DNA from: a virus
IMG/VR virus record: IMGVR_UViG_3300038429_000537
Span: 1 to 55,824 of that record
Length of the DNA: 55,824 nucleotides
Reading direction: 5' to 3' (one strand)
Under the pieces are notes generated by a model. The model was not told where the DNA came from, made no database searches, and saw only the letters and a program-made list of their open reading frames with translations. A program made the position numbers and the translations under genes. Positions 49,408 to 55,824 of this stretch are shown one piece after another. The number at the start of each line of letters is the position of its first letter. The first letter of the stretch is position 1.

Positions 49408-50582
49408 GACTTGGGCCTTTCTCGCCACTTTTCAGGCGTCCGTAGGTCAGCTGTTTCATTGGGTTGAATCGTGATGGTTTGTAATCGTCCTGACGTTACG
49501 TCATTCACGACGTCAACATCACAAGACTGGGGTCTTGCGATGCCAAAGACATTTGCCGAGATCTCCCGCAGTATCCACCGTGCCACCGGCGGACAGACAC
49601 CCTTCGAGAGCAATACAAAGGTCAGCCGCGGCTTGTGGTACCGGTAATCCGCCGGAAACCCCATGATTCGTTTGTAGTCCGCGTAGCCTAGCTGCCGCTT
49701 GCCTAACCACCACCAGCAGGGGCCTAGAAGGACTGGTGCCAGTCCGTTCGGGTTCAGCACGTGCAGCGCGCCGGAGAGGAAGTTGCCACCCACGATGTAA
49801 TCGTGCAGCTTGCCGAACGGCGGCCAACCCTTCGTATGCTCGTACCCGTGAGCCTCGGCTAAGATGTGGATTATGTTTCCGTAGGTAGTAGTGCCACTGA
49901 GAAGTTCCCGTAGGGACTTCTCTGTGTAACCCAATTCCTTAAGCAAATCTAATTGCTTCCCCCACCGCGTCGTGTGAGTGATGTCCAGCTCACCCTCCGC
50001 CGCGTCCACGCCTAACACGTCATTCAAGTACCTAACGTTGTGGTTTAGGACGAAGGTAAACTCTCGCTTTCGCCCCGGCTGCTGCTTCACGAAGATCGCC
50101 CAGAACCGCCGCCGCCACTGGGGCACGCCGAAACTGGCCGCGTTCTGGAGAACGCGGTACAAGTCGTAGCCGTGGGCGGCGGCGTAGAAGTCGTGCACGT
50201 GCCGGGCACCCTCCAGCGCGCCCGGGACGGACTCGATGGCTACGGCCTCGGGCCGGCGGGGCATCACGTGTTCCAGCAGCCGGGTGGTACAGGCGAAGGC
50301 CTCGGCTCCCGGGCCGCGTTTGCTGGCACTGCCTCGATTCTGGGAAGAGAAGGCCGCACAGGGCGGGTGCGCTATTACGATCGCGCCCTTCAAGTCCATG
50401 TCCAAATCCCAGTCCGCCAGTTCGGACCGATAGTTGAGGTGCGGGAAGTTCAAGCGTTGTGAATCCAGGCCAAAGTTGTGGTCCTCGCAACTCGCTAGGA
50501 TAGGGTGCTCCTCCTGCGTAGCAGCTAAGGTGATGCTGCCACCGTATGAATTGATGATCAATACAGGTGGCTTAGTTACCAT
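49404..50582 (-). CDS. C5-cytosine DNA methyltransferase-like protein
   Basis: 392 residues from ATG complement(50582); ATG 50624 is possible but overlaps more of the upstream gene. Divergent SAM loop IINSYGGSITLA, catalytic PPC with Cys75, Glu117 in ESV (for ENV), QWRRR (155-159) for motif VIII, and GVCPPVARWI for motif X. The target-recognition region is long. It is ATGA-coupled to the kinase-glycosylase gene. It may be an ordinary protective methylase or act on an already modified cytosine. Confidence 0.82.
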   Translation of the reverse strand: MVTKPPVLIINSYGGSITLAATQEEHPILASCEDHNFGLDSQRLNFPHLNYRSELADWDLDMDLKGAIVIAHPPCAAFSSQNRGSASKRGPGAEAFACTTRLLEHVMPRRPEAVAIESVPGALEGARHVHDFYAAAHGYDLYRVLQNAASFGVPQWRRRFWAIFVKQQPGRKREFTFVLNHNVRYLNDVLGVDAAEGELDITHTTRWGKQLDLLKELGYTEKSLRELLSGTTTYGNIIHILAEAHGYEHTKGWPPFGKLHDYIVGGNFLSGALHVLNPNGLAPVLLGPCWWWLGKRQLGYADYKRIMGFPADYRYHKPRLTFVLLSKGVCPPVARWILREISANVFGIARPQSCDVDVVNDVTSGRLQTITIQPNETADLRTPEKWRERPKS

Positions 50583-50986
50583 AGGCTGTTGAACGCCCCC
50601 TGGTTGGCTAGCCGTAGCATGCAAGCCTGGAACTTCGGACCGTGGTCGTCAAACTCCTGGCCCCACGTGGCGATGTGACACTGCTCGTGCAGCATGTTCA
50701 TCTTCAGGTGAGTGTCGGCTTGGTTGTACTTCGGGTTGAACTCAGTGATAAACCGTCCGTCGTGCATTCGTGTGATTGCCATGTTTGAACGACCTTGCAC
50801 GTCAACGGCTGGTCCGTAGCGCAAAATGACGTCCTTCGGTAACTCGTCGCCGAACCACCACCCGTTGTATTGGTCGTAGATGGTCTGAAGGTAATCATCC
50901 CGGTCCTTCGGTAGCAACCGCTCAACGAGGGCAGAATAAACCGCGGCCAATAAAATTATGAGTACGATCTTCTGCCAGGTCTTCAT
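50576..50986 (-). CDS. Exported or membrane-anchored HExxH zincin-like protein
   Basis: 136 residues; ATGA overlap with the gene before. N-terminal signal/anchor KTWQKIVLIILLAAVYSALV. HEQCH (100-104) plus His115 ten residues later forms a SprT-like zinc site, with the GxKF residues after it. The N-terminal hydrophobic segment suggests activity at or outside the membrane, unlike cytoplasmic SprT. Could be a peptidase for cell-envelope proteins; the family link is moderate. Confidence 0.6.
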   Translation of the reverse strand: MKTWQKIVLIILLAAVYSALVERLLPKDRDDYLQTIYDQYNGWWFGDELPKDVILRYGPAVDVQGRSNMAITRMHDGRFITEFNPKYNQADTHLKMNMLHEQCHIATWGQEFDDHGPKFQACMLRLANQGAFNSLW

Positions 50987-51354
50987 GTCTTGGTGAACCT
51001 CGCGCGGACGGCGGCCTTCTGCTCGGGCGTGAGCTGCCGCTTGGTTCGGATTTTAGCCAAACGGAGAATTAGTTTCACTAATTCTGCGTTTTCCGGGTCA
51101 AAGCTGAGATAGCCATCTACCTCGCAGGTGATGTAGGGCTTCGCGCCCTTCTCAATTAACTTTTTCCGCACGTTGTTCCACTTGCCCACGGTGAGGAAGT
51201 TGAAGTAAACGTAAAATTCTCCGTCCGCCTCGAAGACGTTGTGGTTGTCCTCGAGGTGCTTGGCCCACTTCACTCGCCCGGCGACGATGGGATCGTCACA
51301 ACTATCTTTCCGAATCTTAACCTTATACCGTTCGGCAAACTCTGTTAAAGTCAT
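50983..51354 (-). CDS. Hypothetical protein (123 aa)
   Basis: ATG complement(51354) overlaps the previous TGA. Sequence MTLTEFAERYKVKIRKDSCDD ... GEFYVYFNFLTVGKWNNVRKKLIEKG ... KRQLTPEQKAAVRARF; basic, mixed alpha/beta, with a helical basic C-terminus that could contact nucleic acid. A near-perfect 13-bp inverted repeat lies at 51061-51089 (one mismatch). Function unknown. Confidence 0.6.
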   Translation of the reverse strand: MTLTEFAERYKVKIRKDSCDDPIVAGRVKWAKHLEDNHNVFEADGEFYVYFNFLTVGKWNNVRKKLIEKGAKPYITCEVDGYLSFDPENAELVKLILRLAKIRTKRQLTPEQKAAVRARFTKT

Positions 51355-51602
51355 TGGATCTCCGTGACCGGGATGTGGACGATCGCGCCGGCAGCAACGG
51401 ACTTCTCGTGCATCTCGCACAACAGTTGAAACAACCGGGCATCTCCGGCGTCGACGCAGTTGCCGAAGTTGACGACGAAGGACGGAACGGCGGCGAACAT
51501 GTAGCCCGCCACGATCACCTTGTGACGGTTCGCCACCCGCAGCAGCATCTCGGCGGCTGACTGAACCTCAAGCGGAATGCCGTGATTTTCTAGAACGTCC
51601 AC
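51351..51602 (-). CDS. Hypothetical protein (83 aa)
   Basis: GTG complement(51602) is chosen because GGGGAGG lies just upstream, inside the end of the previous gene. The chain (GIPLEVQSAAEMLLRVANRHKVIVAGYMFAAVPSFV...) is a mixed alpha/beta sequence with two short helices. It is coupled to the next gene by ATGA. Function unknown. Confidence 0.55.
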   Translation of the reverse strand: MDVLENHGIPLEVQSAAEMLLRVANRHKVIVAGYMFAAVPSFVVNFGNCVDAGDARLFQLLCEMHEKSVAAGAIVHIPVTEIQ

Positions 51603-52834
51603 TGATAACCTCCCCACTCACCCTTACCCGCTAGGGCTTGCTCCAACGGATCGAAGTTCGGCGTGCTCTTCTCGCGCAGCTCCTCGACGTAGCCCTTGGC
51701 TTCCGACCACGGAATTTCACCCCAGTCTTCGAACTGGCTGATGCGAGCGGGGTGATTATGACAGAGATATCTATTATCTCTGTCATAGTGAAACCTCCCG
51801 AATGAAACGGGCCGTGGTAGCGCACCCGCCACGACGTACTCCCGCAACTTGCCGGTGGCGAAGCCCGCCTCCAGAGCGATCATGGGCCCCTGCGAAGCCC
51901 GTTGTAAGATGCCTTGGACCTCATCGTGTTTCACGCAGCCCTTCCAGTGGGGGTTGTTACGGACCACCACGTGGCCCGTAGCCACCTGGTGTTGGTCAGC
52001 CTCAACCGGCGACGCAAAGTTTTTCGTCGGTTGGCACGTCGCGCAGTAGCACCACCCGTGGCCGTAAACCTCGTAGGCCGATCTACATCGGCCTAAAACC
52101 GCGTCCCACGTCTTGGCTCGCTCCGGCCCGTATACCCGCAGGTCGTGAAAGTGGCCGTGGGCGATCACCACCACTCCCTGCCGAGGTTCGTCAAGCGGTG
52201 CTAGGGGCATCCCGAAAGTCCACCAATTCTCGCAGGCGGCGTAGACCTCTTCGCGCCGCATCTTCCGCTCGCGGGTCTCCCAGTAATTCACTCTGCTACG
52301 TTGCGAGAGGACCGCCGCTGGCAGCGTGTACGGCCAGTAGTGGTTCTCGTGTTCCCGGGGCAGGTTGCGCGGGTCGTTGATGATTACTACCCTGCGAAGA
52401 TGTAAATCTTCGCATGCTTTAAGACAGGGTAGGTTGGTCGTGATCGCCGTCCGTAACGGACTCGTGCCCCAGGGATTGCACGGGTTCGAGTGCGAGGGCT
52501 GCTGGCCCGCGACGTTGACGACTACGTCGGGGCACCATTGCTTTAACTCCGTTAAAGCAATGTTGATCCTGAAGACGTACTCCTCAGCCTCGGTCGTCTC
52601 GTACGGCGTGCCGGCGAAATCAACGCCAAAGCTGGGTATGCCCGAGAAAGTTCCGGCACCACAGAGAGTTTTTCCATTCAATCCGTAGGGCGCGGGGCCG
52701 AAGAGACACACGTCGTGCCCCGACTGTTTTAGGTAGCGCAGCACGCCTAGAGCGTCTTGATTTCCGGCAGTTGGAGACGCACCGTGATTATCTTCATAAA
52801 GTACTGTGCCCGTTCTACACAGCGCAATTCTCAT
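51590..52834 (-). CDS. GT-B-like glycosyltransferase with zinc-knuckle insert
   Basis: 414 residues; ATG complement(52834) overlaps the endonuclease stop. N-terminal Rossmann half (MRIALCRTGTVLYEDNHGASPTAGN ... LKQSGHDVCLFGPAPYG), with VVVNVAGQQ and RRVVIINDPRN. C-terminal half has VVIAHGHFHDLRVYGPERAKT and RASQGPMIALEAGFATGKLREYVVAGA, typical of donor-binding GT-B loops. Between them lies WCYCATC ... HQVATGH, a Cys-x2-Cys...His-x5-His zinc site. Four strong inverted repeats lie in the coding DNA. DNA as acceptor is a hypothesis from the operon and the zinc site. Confidence 0.6.
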   Translation of the reverse strand: MRIALCRTGTVLYEDNHGASPTAGNQDALGVLRYLKQSGHDVCLFGPAPYGLNGKTLCGAGTFSGIPSFGVDFAGTPYETTEAEEYVFRINIALTELKQWCPDVVVNVAGQQPSHSNPCNPWGTSPLRTAITTNLPCLKACEDLHLRRVVIINDPRNLPREHENHYWPYTLPAAVLSQRSRVNYWETRERKMRREEVYAACENWWTFGMPLAPLDEPRQGVVVIAHGHFHDLRVYGPERAKTWDAVLGRCRSAYEVYGHGWCYCATCQPTKNFASPVEADQHQVATGHVVVRNNPHWKGCVKHDEVQGILQRASQGPMIALEAGFATGKLREYVVAGALPRPVSFGRFHYDRDNRYLCHNHPARISQFEDWGEIPWSEAKGYVEELREKSTPNFDPLEQALAGKGEWGGYQWTF

Positions 52835-53406
52835 GAAATCTCCTGGCAAAGCTTACAGTTAGGATTCTTAATTCCTTTGTTAAGATGAAATCGTTTGTGA
52901 TTTCCCGCTAAGGAAGCTTTTCTTTGATGCTCTTTATCTTGGTGAGCTTTGATTAAAACTTTTCTACGCGCCTCGTCAAATGATTTTGAAGTAGTGGCTG
53001 TTATATGCCCACCTTTTGCCCTAGTTTCATAAGTTGTAAACGGGATGCTAGCCTTTCCAGATCGTACCTTATCCTCATGCGAAGCATTCTTCCCGCCGAT
53101 TCGTCCTGCGGCAGCACGATCACATCCACCTGCTGGGTCGCGGTTTAAACCTCCTAGCTTAACTCGAGTGCATAAAAAGTCAATGAAAAAATTTTCACGC
53201 TCATACAGTTCTTGGACATCCTCATAGAAAAAATTTTCTATCTCTCGTGGAAAAGGAGGGTTTTCGAATGAGCGTAGCCACTTAGCAATTCTTGTTTTTG
53301 CTTTTAAGTGGCAATGATGCCTGCGTACTAAGTTATTTGTGGACCCGACATACACCGGACGGCCGCTATTCGGATCGACATACGCATATATTGTTCCTAG
53401 AAGCAC
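52831..53406 (-). CDS. GIY-YIG homing endonuclease
   Basis: 191 residues from GTG complement(53406), one base overlap with the HAD gene stop. IYAYVDPNSGRPVYVGST is the GIY-YIG core (GTIYAY...YVG), followed by NNLVRRHHCH with the conserved Arg. The middle is a Gly/Lys region, and the C-terminus has NPNCKLCQ, shared with the + strand enzyme at 23133. A/T-rich composition relative to neighbours. It sits in the operon without breaking a gene. Confidence 0.82.
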   Translation of the reverse strand: MLLGTIYAYVDPNSGRPVYVGSTNNLVRRHHCHLKAKTRIAKWLRSFENPPFPREIENFFYEDVQELYERENFFIDFLCTRVKLGGLNRDPAGGCDRAAAGRIGGKNASHEDKVRSGKASIPFTTYETRAKGGHITATTSKSFDEARRKVLIKAHQDKEHQRKASLAGNHKRFHLNKGIKNPNCKLCQEIS

Positions 53407-53771
53407 TAGACGATCCCTTCAGTGTTCTCAAAACCTTTGTCCCGCTGCACGTTGAAAGAAAGGGCCATCGGCGTGTTCGGGTCGTAAGGCTTCGTGTCAT
53501 TAATCAAGTAACGTCGCCCACTAGTGAGCCCCATGACGAGTTGGTGGTAGTACAAGCCTGCAGCCTCGAGCTGCGCCACGACCTTCGCGCGGATGCACTC
53601 GGGCCGGCCGGTGGTGATGATGATCAGCGCGCCGGAGTTCCACCACCGAACCATTTTCTCTGGCACACCGGGTAGTACGTGCATCGGGTCATCCCACGGT
53701 GGAGCCTGGTGTTTGATCAACGTTCCATCTAAGTCGACGAAGATCGTCGCGTGGTGGTGACTCTGCATCAT
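53406..53771 (-). CDS. HAD-family phosphatase
   Basis: 121 residues from ATG complement(53771), ATGA overlap; the longer frame from 53912 overlaps the kinase gene. Motif I FVDLDGTLIKH has the two catalytic Asp residues, ITTGRPE is motif II, and LINDTKPYD supplies the late acidic/Lys region. It is of the small sugar-phosphate or nucleotide phosphatase kind. With its two neighbours it could complete the activation of a sugar or alcohol. Confidence 0.8.
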   Translation of the reverse strand: MMQSHHHATIFVDLDGTLIKHQAPPWDDPMHVLPGVPEKMVRWWNSGALIIITTGRPECIRAKVVAQLEAAGLYYHQLVMGLTSGRRYLINDTKPYDPNTPMALSFNVQRDKGFENTEGIV

Positions 53772-54460
53772 GGTTTCAGTTCCTCGAGAACGACGAACCC
53801 CGACGCGATGTCCAACTGCGGCCAGTGAGGCAAGAGACGTACCCAGTGAGTCACGAGGAAAGCCCAATCCGTCGCGTCGGCCCAGTCGGGCCACGTATTG
53901 GGACGCTCCCATGGATAAGGCACTTTGATACTTAAAAATTCAACTTGCGGACCCCAACGTTCCTCCCACCGCATGACCACACTTTGGAGCAACTTCCCTC
54001 GGTCCAGGGCCGGGGTGACCATTTCCCGAGGATAGCCTGGGTCGATCAACACCACGTTACCGGTCGGCTCGATGACGACGTTCTCCAGGGTCAGGTCAGC
54101 GTGCACCAACCGCGCCCGTGGCAGCTCGACCGCTTGGATGACGTTCAACGCGTCGCGCACAACCTCCACAGCCTCAGGTTTCAACCCCGCTGTTCTCTCG
54201 GCCACATACTCGCAGTAACGGAGCTTTTCGGCCATCGTCAGCCGACCGTGTTGGTACACGTCCCACACCAACTCCATCGTCCGCAAGATCTCTGGCACGT
54301 CCGCCACTGTGGCTTGCCGGCCCGTCACGTAGCGATAAAGGTAGTGCTCACCGTACTGGCGCACGAACCGAGGAATGTATTGCCACGGAGCGTGAATGTA
54401 GAAGTCCGGTATCCGACCCGGCTTGATTACCACGTCAGTATCGATTATCTGTCCTTGCAC
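53768..54460 (-). CDS. APH/choline-kinase-type small-molecule kinase
   Basis: 230 residues from GTG complement(54460), GGAGGAA upstream, overlapping the nucleotidyltransferase end by 16 bases. RLVHADLTLENVVI (Brenner-type His-x-Asp...Asn) followed by VLIDPG is the catalytic and metal site of the aminoglycoside/choline kinase fold. The N-terminal lobe is reduced, lacking an obvious Gly loop. It probably phosphorylates a sugar, amino alcohol or similar hydroxyl compound, before transfer by the neighbouring nucleotidyltransferase. Confidence 0.75.
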   Translation of the reverse strand: MQGQIIDTDVVIKPGRIPDFYIHAPWQYIPRFVRQYGEHYLYRYVTGRQATVADVPEILRTMELVWDVYQHGRLTMAEKLRYCEYVAERTAGLKPEAVEVVRDALNVIQAVELPRARLVHADLTLENVVIEPTGNVVLIDPGYPREMVTPALDRGKLLQSVVMRWEERWGPQVEFLSIKVPYPWERPNTWPDWADATDWAFLVTHWVRLLPHWPQLDIASGFVVLEELKP

Positions 54461-55059
54461 CCGTTCCTCCAGTAGGCGGCGTAGGTCTCCGGCACGCCGA
54501 CGTCCCACCACCCGTCACCGGGTCGGATCACTGGGGTCAGTCCCGAGAAGTGATCCCAACCCTCACTCGAAATCGGTTCGTTGCAATCCTCGGTCAGAAA
54601 CCACGGTGTCGACAGCGCGTGCGTACCCGGTCCGGTGCGCGTTAGGTGGTTGTGCTTGCCCAACCGCACGAGGTGCGGCATCCGCCACGCCGGTACTTGC
54701 CGAACCACGGCCCAACAGTAACTCGAGTCAGTAGGTAGGAGCTCGCCTTGCGGGTAGACGTTGTCGGCCATCACAATCAAGGATGATTGGCCATCGCGAT
54801 TGACTAAATTCAACGCGTCGCCTACTCCGGTCGGCTCGGGTTGGTAAATAAAATCGAGGTCAATTTTGTCCCCGTAGACCTTGTCAATCACGTCCACGAT
54901 CACTGAGCTTGGTGGGGTGACCACCGCGACGTGGTCGACTTCGTGCCGGAGCAGGTAGTCCATCCCGGAGAAGCAGACGGGCCGCAAGTCGCGCATCGGC
55001 AGCAGCGGCTTGTTGGGCAACCGCGTGGCGGCGCCCCCAGCGAGTAAGATGCCGATCAT
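54445..55059 (-). CDS. NDP-sugar (or NDP-alcohol) nucleotidyltransferase
   Basis: 204 residues; ATG follows AAGGAGACCT. The signature LLAGGAATRLPNKPLLPM is the nucleotide-binding loop of sugar-1-phosphate nucleotidyltransferases; LIVMADNVYP has the metal-binding Asp; WWDVGVPETYAAY is the sugar-pocket motif. The family makes NDP-sugars or, in related forms, CDP-choline-like donors. With kinase and HAD phosphatase it forms a compact activation triad. It may supply the GT at 51590 or the + strand transferases. Confidence 0.83.
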   Translation of the reverse strand: MIGILLAGGAATRLPNKPLLPMRDLRPVCFSGMDYLLRHEVDHVAVVTPPSSVIVDVIDKVYGDKIDLDFIYQPEPTGVGDALNLVNRDGQSSLIVMADNVYPQGELLPTDSSYCWAVVRQVPAWRMPHLVRLGKHNHLTRTGPGTHALSTPWFLTEDCNEPISSEGWDHFSGLTPVIRPGDGWWDVGVPETYAAYWRNGCKDR

Positions 55060-55068
55060 TAGGTCTCC

Positions 55069-55167
55069 TTAGCAATTCAGATTTGGTGGACCATCGGTCC
55101 GGCAAATAGAAAAATAACCGATGGCAGCAAAGGCTAGAAGCAGTAAACCAGGTAACAAGTTGATCAT
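55069..55167 (-). CDS. Tiny membrane peptide (32 aa)
   Basis: ATG complement(55167), one base after the pentapeptide-gene stop. MINLLPGLLLLAFAAIGYFS then ICRTDGPPNLNC: one hydrophobic helix or signal anchor with a polar tail holding two Cys. It fills the 109-base gap between two genes almost exactly. The ribosome-binding site is weak, so translation may be coupled. Function unknown. Confidence 0.45.
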   Translation of the reverse strand: MINLLPGLLLLAFAAIGYFSICRTDGPPNLNC

Positions 55168-55168
55168 G

Positions 55169-55824
55169 TTAATATCTTTCCGCTTCTATGCGGGTAAGGA
55201 AAAAATGAATACCGCCCCCGCATTCCTGCCAGCGGTCTTCATTCCATTTGTCACATTTCACCGTTTCGCCCTTGCGGTACTTCGTGTTTCGGTCGTATCG
55301 CGAAATGCCTTCTTCCGCACCGATTACTTGGAGCACCAATGCTTCACTGGCGCGGCACTTGCGACCAGAAGCATTAGAGCGCTGTGCCTTGGCAGGAATT
55401 CGGAGACGGACTATTACGCCGTTCAAACACTTCTTCCAACCTTGAAAGCCTCCAGTTTCGGGCACGATGGTGGTTTGCGCAAGAGAGTATTCGGCTTCCT
55501 TGGCATCTTTGAGGTTCGCCCCGCTGAGGTTCGCCCCGCTGAGGTACGCCCCGCTGAGGTTCGCCCCGCCGAGGTTCGTCCCGCCGAGGTTCGCCCCGCC
55601 GAGGTTCGCCCTGCTGAGGTTCGCCCCGCCGAGGTCCGCCCCGCTGAGGTTCGCCCCGCTGAGGTACGCCCCGTCGAGGTACGCCTCGCTGAGGTTCGCC
55701 TCGCTGAGGTTCGTCCCGCTGAGGTACGCCCCGCTGAGGTTCGCCCCGCCGAGGTTCGCCCAGCTGAGGTACGCCCCGCTGAGGTCCGCCCCGCTGAGGT
55801 TACCCACGATCAGGATCGCCCAGT
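55169..55824 (-). CDS. Pentapeptide-repeat protein with DUF5758-like C-terminus, 5'-truncated at window end
   Basis: The frame stays open to the right edge, so the start is outside; GTG at complement(55807) is only an internal codon. At least 20 A(D/N)LSG-type pentapeptides form a right-handed beta-helix. The C-terminal about 95 residues ([41 protein letters not shown]) match DUF5758, often attached to such repeats in phages. Some relatives mimic DNA or bind gyrase; role here unknown. Confidence 0.8.
   Translation of the reverse strand, partial: WAILIVGNLSGADLSGAYLSWANLGGANLSGAYLSGTNLSEANLSEAYLDGAYLSGANLSGADLGGANLSRANLGGANLGGTNLGGANLSGAYLSGANLSGANLKDAKEAEYSLAQTTIVPETGGFQGWKKCLNGVIVRLRIPAKAQRSNASGRKCRASEALVLQVIGAEEGISRYDRNTKYRKGETVKCDKWNEDRWQECGGGIHFFLTRIEAERY
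55516..55803 (-). repeat. Tandem 15-bp repeats coding the pentapeptides
   Basis: About nineteen near-identical 15-base units (GCTGAGGTTCGCCCC type on the + strand) run in register, each giving one pentapeptide. Uniform third positions suggest recent expansion by slippage or unequal exchange, so repeat number may vary between relatives. Confidence 0.85.

Noticed and set aside
55516-55803. Regular repeats that might suggest a CRISPR array
   Set aside because: Units are 15 bases, directly adjacent without spacers, and code pentapeptides in frame.

Overview
The window is part of the genome of a tailed phage that looks podovirus-like, not a bacterial chromosome. It has terminase, portal, scaffold-like and N4-gp56-type capsid genes, paired tail-tube/adaptor genes, tail fibres, three large Ala/Gly-rich internal virion proteins and a family A DNA polymerase. 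Genes are tightly packed, with ATGA/TAATG start-stop overlaps almost everywhere and no gene-free gap above about 240 bases. No tRNA, rRNA or CRISPR array was seen. The partial gene at the left edge carries a repeat type (SGSVTAD..GNY..TPSKTGYTFSPTS) that is abundant in Acidobacteriota, so an acidobacterial or similar soil/freshwater host is a weak guess.

Layout. Positions 1-40876 are all on the + strand apart from one small gene: early small genes (1-2986), packaging and head (2986-11224), a ten-kilobase glycan cluster (11227-21398), tail adaptors, a homing endonuclease, another glycosyltransferase and tail/fibre proteins (21402-31102), then internal virion and lysis-type membrane genes (31114-40876). 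Three tandem hairpins at 40873-40995, the last a classic terminator, separate this from a convergent minus-strand block that runs from the right edge down to 41046.

The minus-strand block, read in its own direction, begins with a pentapeptide-repeat protein, a sugar-nucleotide triad (nucleotidyltransferase, APH-type kinase, HAD phosphatase), a GIY-YIG endonuclease, a GT-B-like protein with an inserted zinc-knuckle, small proteins, an exported HExxH protein, a C5-cytosine methyltransferase, a dNMP kinase fused to a uracil-DNA-glycosylase-like domain, and a thymidylate-synthase homologue with the dCMP-type Asp. It continues with DNA polymerase, a YhaM-like OB-HD protein, a VRR-type nuclease, a serine recombinase, HTH proteins and a secreted Ser/Asn-rich protein.

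The most interesting possibility is that the minus-strand genes make and decorate a hypermodified cytosine: hydroxymethyl-dCMP synthesis, phosphorylation, then transfer of an activated sugar or alcohol made by the triad. The + strand cluster holds seven glycosyltransferases (an eighth sits in the tail module), two SDR sugar-nucleotide enzymes, an FkbM methyltransferase and a B12-type radical SAM enzyme. It sits inside the structural operon, so it more likely glycosylates virion surfaces or builds a host-like glycan. Both functions are inferences. A second oddity is a crop of sequence-unrelated perfect or near-perfect inverted repeats inside coding regions, mainly in the minus-strand block.
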